Source: Streptomyces sp. 1222.5
Lineage (GTDB): Bacteria > Actinomycetota > Actinomycetes > Streptomycetales > Streptomycetaceae
Length of the DNA: 64,000 nt
Direction: 5' to 3'
Assembly (NCBI RefSeq): GCF_900105245.1
Contig: NZ_FNSZ01000001.1
Coordinates: forward strand, 1,426,001-1,490,000
The notes below the pieces were generated by a model that was not told where the DNA came from, did not search any database, and worked only from the letters and a program-made list of their open reading frames with translations. Positions 10,431 to 18,820 of this stretch are shown here, in pieces. Every line of letters begins with the position of its first letter. Position 1 is the first letter of the stretch. Made by a program: the position numbers and the translations under genes.

Positions 10431-11314
10431 GACTCCTCCCTCCGGTCGGCGCGCAGCACGAGCAGCATCAGCGCGACGGTGACGGCGAAGACGACGACGG
10501 AGAGGGCGGAGGCGTAGCCGACGCGGCCGGTGAGGCCGGTGCCGGTGCGCTGCACGAGCATGACGAGGGTGGTGTCCTCGCCGGCCGGGCCGCCGCTGGG
10601 TCCGGCCATCAGGTACACCTCGGAGAACACCTTGAAGGCGGCGACCGAGGAGAGCGCGGCGACCAGCACCATCGTGGAGCGGACCGCCGGCACGGTGACC
10701 GAAAGGAAGCGGCGGACCGGTCCGGCGCCGTCCACGGCGGCGGCCTCGTGCAGTTCGCGCGGCACGTTCGCGAGCGCCGCGAGATAGATGATCATGTAGT
10801 AGCCGAGGCCCTTCCACACCGTGACGGCCATCGCACTGAGCAGGAGCAGCCACTGGTCGCTGAGGAAGCCGACCCGGCCGATCCCGGCCGTCTCCAGCAG
10901 CGAGTTCACGAGCCCGCGTTCGTCCAGCAGCCACACCCAGATCAGCCCGACCACGACGATCGAGGCGACGACCGGGGTGTAGAAGGCGGAGCGGAAGAAG
11001 GTGATGCCGGGGATGTGCTTCTGCACCAGCAGGGCGAGCAGCAGCGGCAGGACGACGAGCGCGGGTACGACGCCGACGACGTACAGGGTGCTGTTGCGCA
11101 GTCCGGTCCAGAACATGTCGTCGTGGAGCAGTTCGCGGAAGTTGGCGAGGCCCACGAAGTGGCCGGGCACCAGAGTGCGGCGGTCGGTGAAGGAGTTCAC
11201 CAGGGTGGAGACGAACGGGTAGAGCACGAAGGCGCCGGTGATCAGCAGGCCGGGGGCGGCGAACAGCCAGGGGCTGAAGGGGAGCCGGCGCTTGACGCGG
11301 AGGGGCGCGGCCAT
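10427..11314 (-). CDS. Carbohydrate ABC transporter permease (MalF type)
   Basis: Inner-membrane permease of 295 residues, six helices, EAA loop EAAAVDGAGPVRRFLSVTVP near residues 205-225. It starts at ATG 11314, six bases after the binding-protein stop, and ends in a 4-nt overlap with the second permease. Pairing of MalF-like and MalG-like permeases right after a binding lipoprotein defines a CUT1 oligosaccharide importer. The substrate is inferred from the glycosidases downstream: oligomannose-type N-glycans released by GH85. Confidence 0.93.
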
Positions 11315-11320
11315 GGCGGG

Positions 11321-12607
11321 TCAGCCCTGCTGGAGCAGCCGGTCGGTGGCGGCGACAGCGTTGTCAAGAGCCGCCTTGGGGCTCTCCTTGCCCTGGAGCG
11401 CCTTGGCGACCTCGTTGCGCAGCGCGGTCTTCATCTGGTCGCTGAACAGCACGGGCGTGTAGTTGACCGCGTTCTTCAGGGACTTGGCGGCGGCGGCGCG
11501 CACCCTGGTCTCGTCGGTGCCGTCGTCCTTGGTGAAGTACGGGTCGTCGAGGGAGCCGGCGGTGCTCGGGAAGATGGCCACCTTTTTCGCGAAGGACATC
11601 TGGTTCCGCGCGTCGGTGACGAAGTGCGCGAAGGCGACCGCGGCCGGGGTGTGCTTGGTGCGGGAGTTGACCATCACGCCCATGACGTACATGTTGACGT
11701 GGCCGGTGCTGGTGATCTGGTCGGTGATGCCGATGTTCCGGTACAGGCTGGGCGCGTTCTTCTTGAAGTTGCCGAGGTCGAGGGCGCTGCCGGGGTTCAT
11801 GGCGACGGCGCCGGTGAGGAACTTCTTGCCGGAGGACTCGGGGGTCGCGGTCAGTGCCTGCGGGTCGAGGGCCCTGGCGTCGTACAGCTCCTTGTACTTG
11901 GTGAGGAGCTGCACGCCCTTGGCGTCGTTGAAGGCGAACCCGGTGCCCTGCTTGTTCATGAGCGGGACGCCGTAGCGGCCGAAGTCCTCGATGGTGGGCA
12001 CGTTGGCGAGGGTGGCGACCTTGCCGTCGCTCTTCTTCGCCATCCGGAGTGCGTCCGCGAAGAGTTCGTCGTACGTCTTCGGCGGCTGCTCGGGGTCGAG
12101 TCCGGCCTTGGTGAACAGGGACTTGTTGTAGAAGAGCGGGCCGGTGTTCAGGTACCAGGGGAAGGCGTACGTGCCGCTCAGACCGGGCACCTGATGGCCG
12201 GCCCAGGCGCCCGCCAGGTACTCGGAGCGGTACTTGGCGGCGGACTTGTCCAGGTCGAGGGCGAGACCGGCCTTGGCGAGCGGGGCGACCAGGTCCGGGG
12301 AGACGTTCACGACGTCGGGCAGGGTGCCGCCGGCGGCGTCGGCGCTGAGCTTGTCGGGGTAGCCCTCGGCGGGCTGGTCGACCCATTTCACGTGCGTCCC
12401 CGGGTACTTGTGCTCGAAGTCGGCGATGACGCCCTCGAAGTACGACTTGAAGTTCGCGCGCAGGTTCCAGGTCTGGAAGGTGATGTCGCCCTCCACCTTG
12501 CCGGAGGCGTCGGTCGAGCCGGTTCCGTCGCCGCCGGAGCCGCAGGCGCTGAGCGGCAGGACGAGGGCGACGGCAGCGGCGGCGAGGGCTCTGCGGGGCT
12601 TGGGCAC
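11321..12607 (-). CDS. Sugar-binding lipoprotein of ABC importer
   Basis: Extracellular solute-binding protein of 428 residues, family 1 type. The signal peptide ends in lipobox LSAC (Cys22), so it is lipid-anchored outside the membrane. Type-1 binding features follow: an ITFQTWNL start strand, a DVVNVSPDLVAPLAKAGLAL segment and a hinge around FPWYLNTGPLFYNK. It is the first gene of the operon. The 220-base gap to the divergent LacI gene contains paired operator-like dyads, so transcription is probably repressed by that LacI protein in the absence of ligand. Ligand inferred as N-glycan-derived oligosaccharide. Confidence 0.93.
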   Translation of the reverse strand: MPKPRRALAAAAVALVLPLSACGSGGDGTGSTDASGKVEGDITFQTWNLRANFKSYFEGVIADFEHKYPGTHVKWVDQPAEGYPDKLSADAAGGTLPDVVNVSPDLVAPLAKAGLALDLDKSAAKYRSEYLAGAWAGHQVPGLSGTYAFPWYLNTGPLFYNKSLFTKAGLDPEQPPKTYDELFADALRMAKKSDGKVATLANVPTIEDFGRYGVPLMNKQGTGFAFNDAKGVQLLTKYKELYDARALDPQALTATPESSGKKFLTGAVAMNPGSALDLGNFKKNAPSLYRNIGITDQITSTGHVNMYVMGVMVNSRTKHTPAAVAFAHFVTDARNQMSFAKKVAIFPSTAGSLDDPYFTKDDGTDETRVRAAAAKSLKNAVNYTPVLFSDQMKTALRNEVAKALQGKESPKAALDNAVAATDRLLQQG

Positions 12608-12759
12608 GGTGACACGGCTCCCTTGCTGCGTCTGGCGGTTGGTGGCGCCGACGACCCTGCACGGGGTTTTCCGGGGAAGTCAATGAGTTCGCCGGAGCTA
12701 AAGAAATCCGTCCTTCATTAGTGCAGGTCAGCGGAGTTTGGCCGAGAACTTGCCCTCAA

Positions 12760-12803
12760 TCGCTAATGCGCTTTAGGGTCTTGACACTCAAGCGCATTAG
12801 CGA
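12760..12803. promoter_or_regulatory. Paired LacI-type operators between importer and lacI
   Basis: A perfect 14-bp inverted repeat (12760-12773 and 12790-12803, core CGCTAATGCGCTT) frames a 16-base spacer. Each arm is itself a near-palindrome with central CG, CTAATGCGCTTTAG (12763-12776) and CTCAAGCGCATTAG (12787-12800), the form expected for LacI-family operators. A TTGACA element lies at 12781-12786, so the right operator would cover a lacI promoter (autoregulation), and the left one lies on the side of the divergent operon. Confidence 0.75.
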
Positions 12804-12827
12804 AACCGTCGGGGAGAAGGGGGAATC

Positions 12828-13874
12828 GTGCCGGACAGACGGTCGCCCACACGTCGGCCCACGATGAAGGACATCGCCCGGCGGGCCGGGGTGTCCGAGA
12901 GCGCCGTGTCCTTCGCGCTCAACGGCCGCCCCGGTGTCTCCGAGACCACCCGCGCCCGGGTCCAGCGAGTGGCCGAGCAGCTCGGCTGGCGCCCCAGCGC
13001 GGCGGCGCGGCAGTTGTCGGGCGAGGGCGCGGCGACCGTCGGTTTCGTCCTCGCCCGCCCCGCGCACACCCTGGGCGTCGACTCGTTCTTCCTCCAGCTG
13101 GTGTCGGGCATCCAGGAGGTGCTCGCCGAACGCCATCTGGGCCTGCTCTTCCAGGTGGCGGAGGACGTGGGCGAGGAGTGCGCGGTGTACCGGCGCTGGT
13201 GGGCGGAGCACCGGGTGGACGGCGTACTGGTCGCCGACCCGCGCGCGGAGGACCCCCGCCCCGGCCTCCTCGACGAACTCGGCCTGCCCGCAGTGGTCAT
13301 CGGGGGCGCACCCGACGTACGCCACCCGGGTCTGTCCACGGTGTGGGCGGACGACGCGGGCGCGATGGCCTCCGTCGTCGACGAGTTGACGGCGTTGGGC
13401 CACCGCAGGATCGTGCACATCGCCGGCCTGCCCGAACTGGCCCACACCCAGCGGCGGATCGCCACCCTGCGCGCGGAGGCGGACCGCCGTGGCCTCACCG
13501 AGGTCCGCTCGGTGACCACGGACTACTCCGACGCACAGGGCGCGGCGGTCACCCACCGGGTCCTCGTCGACTCCCCCGCGCCCACGGCGCTGATCTACGA
13601 CAACGACGTGATGGCCGTGGCCGGCGTGGCCGCCGCGGTCGAACTGGGCCTCCGCGTCCCGCGGGACGTGTCGGTCGTCTCCTGGGAGGACTCGGCCCTG
13701 TGCCGCATGGTCACCCCGCGGCTCTCCGCCCTGTCCCGCGACAGCGCGGCGTTCGGCCGCACGGCGGCCCGGGAGCTGCTGGCCCTGCTGGACGGCGACC
13801 CGGCCCGCTCGGTGGGCGTACCGGTACCCCGGGTCACCGGCCGGGGCAGCACGAGCGCCGCACGGCCCGGCTGA
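12828..13874 (+). CDS. LacI-family transcriptional regulator
   Basis: DNA-binding regulator of 348 residues. The helix-turn-helix is at residues 13-35 (MKDIARRAGVSESAVSFALN) with hinge helix around RPSAAARQLSG. The rest is a periplasmic-binding-protein-like effector domain with typical endings (PTALIYDNDVMAVAGVAA, SVVSWEDSALCRMVTPRLS). Start is GTG 12828, with a G-rich ribosome site (GGGAGAAGGGGG) upstream. It is divergent from the glycan importer operon across two operator-like dyads, so it most likely represses that operon and itself, with a mannose-containing oligosaccharide or sugar as inducer (inferred). Confidence 0.93.
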   Translation: MPDRRSPTRRPTMKDIARRAGVSESAVSFALNGRPGVSETTRARVQRVAEQLGWRPSAAARQLSGEGAATVGFVLARPAHTLGVDSFFLQLVSGIQEVLAERHLGLLFQVAEDVGEECAVYRRWWAEHRVDGVLVADPRAEDPRPGLLDELGLPAVVIGGAPDVRHPGLSTVWADDAGAMASVVDELTALGHRRIVHIAGLPELAHTQRRIATLRAEADRRGLTEVRSVTTDYSDAQGAAVTHRVLVDSPAPTALIYDNDVMAVAGVAAAVELGLRVPRDVSVVSWEDSALCRMVTPRLSALSRDSAAFGRTAARELLALLDGDPARSVGVPVPRVTGRGSTSAARPG

Positions 13875-13990
13875 CGGAACCGTGCCGGCCGGGGCGGGAC
13901 CCCTCGACGTACCGCCGCCGACCCGGCACAGTTCTTCCTGCGCCGTGATTCGTACCGGCGAGTAGCCGATGACCGACCGAGGGAGTGCCC

Positions 13991-15349
13991 GTGGGGAAGT
14001 GGGCCGGGCGGAGCGCCGCCGAGATCGCCGCCGCCGTACGCGGGAAGCAGGTGACACCGCGGGAGGTGATGGCCGAGCACCTCGCGCGGATCGAGCGGCT
14101 CGACGGCAGGATCGAGGCGTTCCGCACCGTCCGCGCGGAGGCCGCGCTCGCCGAGGCCGACGAGGTGGGCTCGCGTGCCGATCTGGCCGAACTGCCCCTG
14201 GCCGGTGTGCCGGTGGCCGTGAAGGACAACCTGGCGGTGCGCGGGGAGGCCCGTCGTAACGGCTCCGCCGCCACCCCGGACGCCCCGGCCGACGAGGATC
14301 ACGTCACCGTGGCCCGCCTGCGGGCGGCCGGCGCGGTGGTCGTGGGCCTGACGAACGTGCCCGAGCTGTGTGTCTTCGGCACCACGGAGGGCGTGTACGG
14401 CATCGCCCGCAACCCGTGGGACCCCACGCGCACGGCGGGCGGCTCCTCGGGCGGCAGCGCGGCGGCGGTGGCCGCGGGACTCGTGCCGCTCGCGCTCGGC
14501 AACGACGGCATGGGCTCGCTGCGCATTCCGGCGGCGAACTGCGGACTGGTCACGCTGAAGGCGGGCCACGGAGTGGTGCCGGCGGGGATCGGCAACGGCG
14601 ACTGGTTCGGCATGTCGGAGAACGGCCCGCTGGCCACGACGGTCGAGGACCTGCGGCTGATGTTCGGCGTCCTCGCGGGCGCCGAACCGGAGCGCGCGGC
14701 GGAGCCGCCCCGGCTCCGGATCGCCGCCGCCGTGCGCAGCCCGCTCGCCGGGGTCGGCGTGAGCAGGCCGTATACGACCGCGGTCCGGGAGGCGGCCGGG
14801 CTGCTGACCCGCGCCGGGCACCGGGTGCGGCGGGCCGAGCCGCCGTATCCGCTGGATCTGGGGGTGACCGCGGTACGGCACTGGACGGCCGGTACGGCGG
14901 TGGACGCCGAGGGCCTGGACCGGGCGCGGCTGGCCCGGCGTACCCGGGTGCACGCGGCGGTGGGCCGGCGTTTCGTGGCTTCGGTCCGTTCGGGTGACAG
15001 CCGGGAGCGGCTGCGCGCCCGGCTGGCGCCGTTCTTCGCCGAGCACGACGTCCTGCTGACCCCGTCGCTGGCGCGGCGCTCGCCGCAGGCCGGCCCCTGG
15101 CACGAGCGGGGCTGGCTGCGCAATGTCCTCGCGAACACGGCGTACTCGCCGTTCACCCCGCCGTGGAACCTCACCGGCTGGCCCGCGATGTCCCTCCCCT
15201 TCGGTTCCCTGCCCTCGGGTGCCCCCTGCGCGGTGCAGCTCGTGGGCCGTCCGGGGACGGAGTCCGTCCTGCTGGACCTGGCGGAGGAGCTGGAGCGTCT
15301 GCGCCCGTGGCAGCGCACGGCTCCCCTGGCCGAGCAGGCACGGGGGTGA
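13991..15349 (+). CDS. Amidase signature family enzyme
   Basis: Amidase-signature hydrolase of 452 residues. The Ser-cisSer-Lys triad parts are all visible: Lys in VPVAVKDNLAV, the Gly/Ser-rich GGSSGGSAAA, and the nucleophile region GNDGMGSLRIPAANCG (usual form GGDTGGSIRIPA, so two residues differ). Substrate is unknown; family members hydrolyse amides from small molecules to acyl-tRNA intermediates. The GAGGGAG ribosome site (13979-13985) fits GTG 13991 better than the in-frame GTG at 13985. No partner genes (GatB/C) are near, so a stand-alone amidase is likely. A strong hairpin follows at 15452. Confidence 0.88.
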   Translation: MGKWAGRSAAEIAAAVRGKQVTPREVMAEHLARIERLDGRIEAFRTVRAEAALAEADEVGSRADLAELPLAGVPVAVKDNLAVRGEARRNGSAATPDAPADEDHVTVARLRAAGAVVVGLTNVPELCVFGTTEGVYGIARNPWDPTRTAGGSSGGSAAAVAAGLVPLALGNDGMGSLRIPAANCGLVTLKAGHGVVPAGIGNGDWFGMSENGPLATTVEDLRLMFGVLAGAEPERAAEPPRLRIAAAVRSPLAGVGVSRPYTTAVREAAGLLTRAGHRVRRAEPPYPLDLGVTAVRHWTAGTAVDAEGLDRARLARRTRVHAAVGRRFVASVRSGDSRERLRARLAPFFAEHDVLLTPSLARRSPQAGPWHERGWLRNVLANTAYSPFTPPWNLTGWPAMSLPFGSLPSGAPCAVQLVGRPGTESVLLDLAEELERLRPWQRTAPLAEQARG

Positions 15350-15451
15350 GGCAGGCACGGGGGTGAGGCGGGCGGAGCCGGTGACGGCCGCGGTGTCCTC
15401 GGCGGTACGGGCGTCTCGGCGGCGGAGACGATCCTGGCCCGGAGATGCCGG

Positions 15452-15480
15452 AGCCGCGGCCGTACGGCGGCCGCGGCTTT
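15452..15480 (+). terminator. Bidirectional hairpin terminator
   Basis: Perfect 11-bp inverted repeat AGCCGCGGCCG (15452-15462) with 15468-15478, loop of five bases, then TT. It lies between the amidase stop and the converging small gene, so it may serve both. Confidence 0.6.
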
Positions 15481-15550
15481 CCCGATCGGCATGGGTACGA
15501 GTCCGCCGCGCCCATGCCCGTCGGCGATCGCGAAGGGTCCGGCGCCGGCG

Positions 15551-15724
15551 TCAGTCCACGCTGGGCAGGATGTGGGGTTCGGCGAGGTCGTCCTCGTAGC
15601 CCGCGAGGCGGATCGGGGCGGAACGGGCCCAGACGTCGAGGCTGCCGAGTTCTCCGGGCCGCCGGCCCGCGCGCTCCGAGCGTTCCGCCGGGCGCTGCTC
15701 GCGATTCGTCTTCTCCGGTGTCAC
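15551..15724 (-). CDS. 57-residue small protein, unrecognised
   Basis: Small ORF with a GTG start at 15724 and an excellent ribosome site, AAGGAG six bases upstream. The first 27 residues are highly charged (Arg/Glu rich, VTPEKTNREQRPAERSERAG); the second half is different in character: DVWARSAPIRLAGYEDD then LAEPHILPSVD at the end. Codon third positions are strongly GC-biased, supporting real coding. The two-part layout resembles leader plus core of a modified peptide, but no modification enzyme lies beside it, so that is only a thought. I have a vague memory of similar small Streptomyces proteins but cannot name a family. It converges on the amidase gene. Confidence 0.65.
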   Translation of the reverse strand: MTPEKTNREQRPAERSERAGRRPGELGSLDVWARSAPIRLAGYEDDLAEPHILPSVD

Positions 15725-15921
15725 CGCGCACTCCTTATGTGTCGGGTCACCCTCGGGGCGTACCGGACAGTCCGCACTCCGGAGCCGGACGCCCGCTCAG
15801 GTCTGGATGGAAGGCCAGTTCGGGCGCGGTGGCGCCGGTACCTCGTGTCAGAGCAGGCCGCTGTGAACCGGCTCGCCCCGGGACGGACGGTGGGTGTGGG
15901 TGGGACCCGTACTGCTGTCCG

Positions 15922-15958
15922 TCCGCTCCAGATTAACCAAATGAGCGGAGGTCCGCTC
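15922..15958. promoter_or_regulatory. Repeated TCCGCTC dyads in 508-base gap
   Basis: The gap 15725-16232 has no gene I can support. Within an AT-richer island it carries TCCGCTC (15922-15928), GAGCGGA (15943-15949) and TCCGCTC (15952-15958). The last two form a palindrome with a two-base centre. This looks like a protein-binding site for a promoter serving 16233 or the small gene; no regulator can be assigned. Confidence 0.4.
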
Positions 15959-16232
15959 GATAGGGAGTGCAAACAAGATGTAACTTATGCGTGCCGATTG
16001 GTCCCGCAATAGCCCTCAATATGCGGCTGTTTGTCACGAACCGCATCAGCAGCGCAACAGAGCGAATCACTCACTTGGGCCACCCGGCCGAACACCTCTT
16101 CGATCCCGGGCCTCGGATCCGGTACGCCCATCCGGCCGGGCGCGGCGCAGTTCAAGTGCCGTTGGCCGGGCCGCAAGCTCGCCATGATCTGTTGGCGTGC
16201 GGGCAACGGCTGTCTCGCGGAAGGACTGACGC

Positions 16233-16628
16233 ATGGAGCTGCGCAGCGTCGAGGAGCTGATGGATCTGCTGTACGCCGGCCGGCACCCGGACGCGCTGCG
16301 GACCGCCGCGCTGCTGCGCCGCGGCCGGCCCGCCGACAAGGAGCTCCAGGTGGCCGGGCTGGTGCTCGGCATCGGTCCGGTGCTGGCCCCCGGCGACGAG
16401 CGGGCCCGGGCCCGCAGCGCCGCCGAGGCGGTGCGGGCCCTGCTCGGCGAGCGCGTGTTCCGGCTGGTGCGCGGGGACGCGGGTGCCACCGAGGACGACA
16501 CGCTGCGCCTGCGCCAGGCGGTCGAGGAGGGCCGCACGGGCGGCTTCGACGCGGGCGTGCTGGAGGACTGGCGCACGGTGCTGGAGCTGGTGGCGGCCCG
16601 CAACTCCCGCCTCCGTGCGGTGGATTGA
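16233..16628 (+). CDS. Degenerate HD-domain-like protein
   Basis: Protein of 131 residues, all-helical look. The segment HPDALRTAALLRRGRPADKELQVAGLVLGIG followed by a helix with AAEAVRALLGERVFRLV matches the layout of HD-superfamily proteins related to PhnZ, where the motif reads LVHDIG. Here the metal-binding His-Asp are replaced by Leu-Gly, so hydrolase or oxygenase chemistry is unlikely. The ATG at 16233 has GGAAGGA upstream. It is followed by a large hairpin and the convergent SDR gene. Relationship is from motif memory and is moderate. Confidence 0.6.
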   Translation: MELRSVEELMDLLYAGRHPDALRTAALLRRGRPADKELQVAGLVLGIGPVLAPGDERARARSAAEAVRALLGERVFRLVRGDAGATEDDTLRLRQAVEEGRTGGFDAGVLEDWRTVLELVAARNSRLRAVD

Positions 16629-16685
16629 CGGCAGGCCCACTGTCGCGACGGCCCGGTCCGCCCGGTGGCCGGTCGGCGGAACGGG

Positions 16686-16728
16686 CCGCCGGGCGGGCCG
16701 CCGGTTTCCCGACCCGGCCGCCCGGCGG
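16686..16728. terminator. Large GC hairpin between convergent genes
   Basis: Inverted repeat 16686-16700 with 16715-16728 (14 bp plus one bulged base) lies between the stop of the HD-like gene (16628) and that of the SDR gene (16750). It probably terminates both. Confidence 0.5.
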
Positions 16729-16749
16729 CTCACGCCCGGTCGGCCGTGA

Positions 16750-18279
16750 TCACCACTTGCCGGGCGCGTAGTCCTTCAGGAAGACGCCGTACACGTCCTC
16801 GCCCGCCTCGCCACGCACGATCGGGTCGTAGACGCGGGCGGCTCCGTCGACCAGGTCGAGGGGGGCGTGGAAGCCGGCCTCGGCGAGGCGCAGCTTGTCG
16901 TAGTGGGGGCGCTCGTCGGTGATCCAGCCGGTGTCGACCGAGGTCATGAGGATGCCGTCGGCCTGGAACATCTCGTCGGCGCTGGTCCGCGTCACCATGT
17001 TCATCGCCGCCTTGGCGGCGTTGGTGTTCGGGTGGCCCGCGCCCTTGTAGCCGCGGCCGAACACGCCCTCCATGGCGGAGACGTTCACGACGTACGCCCG
17101 TCCGCTCGCCGCCTTCTTCGCGGCCTCGGCCATGGCCGGGCGGAGCTTGCTGATCAGGATGAACGGCGACGTGTAGTTGCACAGCTGCGTCTCGAGCAGC
17201 TCCACCGGGGAGATCTGGTCGATCGTCTGCACCCAGGTGTTGCTCTCGACCACGTCCGGGACCAGGCCGCCCGCGTCGATGGCGGTGCCGTCGAGGTGCC
17301 GGGCGACGCTGGCGTTGCCCGCGACAAGGGCGAGGTCGGCGACCTTCTGCGCGTCGAGACCGCTGGCGCCGAGGGGCAGCGCGGCCAGCCCGTCGACCGC
17401 GCCCGAGTTGAAGGCGCCGATGACGTGGTGGGCGGGGAGCTCACCGGCGGGCAGCGGGGCGTTCTCGCCCTCGACGAGGGCGGCGTACGCCGCGGGCAGG
17501 CGGCGCACGGTCTGCGTCGCGTTGTTGATCAGGATGTCCAGCGGGCCCGCCTCGGCGACCTGGTCGGCCAGAGCGACGGCCTGGGCCGGGTCGCGCAGGT
17601 CGATGCCGACGACCTCCAGACGGTGCATCCAGTCCGCCGAGTCGTCCATCGCCTTGAAGCGGCGGATGGCGTCCTTGGGGAACCGCGTGGTGACGGTGGT
17701 GTGCGCGCCGTCCCGCAGCAGGCGCAGCGCGATGTACATGCCGATCTTGGCCCGGCCGCCGGTGAGCAGGGCGCGCTTGCCGGTGAGGTCGGCGCCGGCG
17801 TCGCGCTTGGCCCGGTTGACGCCGGCGCAGTCCGGACAGAGCTGGTGGTAGAAGTAGTCGACCTCCACGTACCGGCCCTTGCAGGTGTAGCAGGAGCGCG
17901 GGCGCTGGAGTATGCCCGCGATCCTGCCGGCCTCGATCTTGGAGGAGGGCAGGATGCCCTCGGTCTCGTCGTCGATGCGCTCGGCGCTGCCGGTGGCGGT
18001 GGCCTCGGTGACGGCGCGGTCGTGCGCGGTCTTGGCGGCGCGGCGCTCCTGGCGGCGGCGCTGCTTGACCGTGCGGTAGATGTGCGAGGTGGCCCGGCGT
18101 ACCGTGATCGCGTCGGGGTGGTCGACGTCGATCCGGTCGAGCTCCTCCAGCACGCTCAGGCAGACGGCGAGCCGCTCCGGGTCGATACCGGGACCGTGCA
18201 CCATCTCGTCCATGGAGGCGTCCGTGGGGACCTCCATGGGGACCTCCATGGACGCAGACCCGTCCTCTGTCACCGTCAT
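16750..18279 (-). CDS. SDR-fold protein with zinc-ribbon-like motif
   Basis: Protein of 509 residues. Residues 1-125 are a charged helical region, then a four-cysteine zinc-ribbon-like motif (Cys130, Cys133, Cys148, Cys151), then a Rossmann short-chain-dehydrogenase domain: TGGRAKIG at 173-180 and DILINNATQ near 245-255. The usual catalytic YxxxK is not present: the aligned stretch reads HPNTNAAKAAM, keeping Lys but with Thr at the Tyr position. I recall this as a feature of this long SDR group, so its reaction is uncertain. Two perfect 12-bp tandem units (18226-18249) encode the repeated MEVP near the N-terminus. It is monocistronic. Confidence 0.8.
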   Translation of the reverse strand: MTVTEDGSASMEVPMEVPTDASMDEMVHGPGIDPERLAVCLSVLEELDRIDVDHPDAITVRRATSHIYRTVKQRRRQERRAAKTAHDRAVTEATATGSAERIDDETEGILPSSKIEAGRIAGILQRPRSCYTCKGRYVEVDYFYHQLCPDCAGVNRAKRDAGADLTGKRALLTGGRAKIGMYIALRLLRDGAHTTVTTRFPKDAIRRFKAMDDSADWMHRLEVVGIDLRDPAQAVALADQVAEAGPLDILINNATQTVRRLPAAYAALVEGENAPLPAGELPAHHVIGAFNSGAVDGLAALPLGASGLDAQKVADLALVAGNASVARHLDGTAIDAGGLVPDVVESNTWVQTIDQISPVELLETQLCNYTSPFILISKLRPAMAEAAKKAASGRAYVVNVSAMEGVFGRGYKGAGHPNTNAAKAAMNMVTRTSADEMFQADGILMTSVDTGWITDERPHYDKLRLAEAGFHAPLDLVDGAARVYDPIVRGEAGEDVYGVFLKDYAPGKW

Positions 18280-18820
18280 CGCGCTGCCGCTTCCGTGATC
18301 ACCTGCGCAGCGCTCCGACTCGCGCCCGCTTTCGAACGGGGAATTTTACGGAGCGGCACCGCTTCCGGCCAAACCCGCCCGATCCCCGGGACGACGGGAG
18401 TGGGTTCGGCACCCCCCCGGCGCGCACCGCCACGGCCCGCCCCCGACGGCGAGAGCCGGGTCTCACCGACGGCGGTCCGGACCCACGGCCGTGCCCACTC
18501 GCGCCCTGTCGGCGCCGGGTACGTGCACGCCCCCCGGTGGGGCCACTGTCGGCGCCCTGTGGGCGTCACGAACCGCAGACCCGGCCTCGCCCGGAGAGCG
18601 GCGCGTAAGCCCCTGCCCCGGCCGAGCGCCGGGGCTCACCGGCGGCGCCCCACGCGTCGCGGGCGGAGCGCCCACCCGGCACAGCCCGGCGCTCCGTGCC
18701 TCTCGCACCGGGTGCTCACCGGCCGCGACGCGCAGTCCCTGACCTCCCGGCCCGCCCCCCGAGCCAAGTCCTCGGCCCTCGCCGGCCACGACCCCAGACC
18801 TCCCGCGCCGGACGGAGGAC
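18280..18820. other. 541-base intergenic region, nothing recognised
   Basis: No frame here has the codon bias, ribosome site or protein motif of a real gene. An AT-richer stretch (18340-18355, GGGGAATTTTACGG) just upstream of the SDR gene may be its promoter region. No terminator-quality hairpin for the WS/DGAT gene ending at 18821 was found. Confidence 0.5.

Noticed and set aside
10748..12721. Plus-strand open frame of 657 residues over the ABC importer genes
   Set aside because: The minus strand carries clear permease and binding-protein motifs; this frame is their antisense.
16000..16220. Possible tRNA or attachment site in AT-richer region
   Set aside because: No cloverleaf or GGTTCGAATCC-type T-arm could be found.
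18276..18569. Minus-strand 97-residue frame upstream of SDR gene
   Set aside because: No ribosome site or motif and Arg/Gly-rich composition as expected for random GC-rich sequence.
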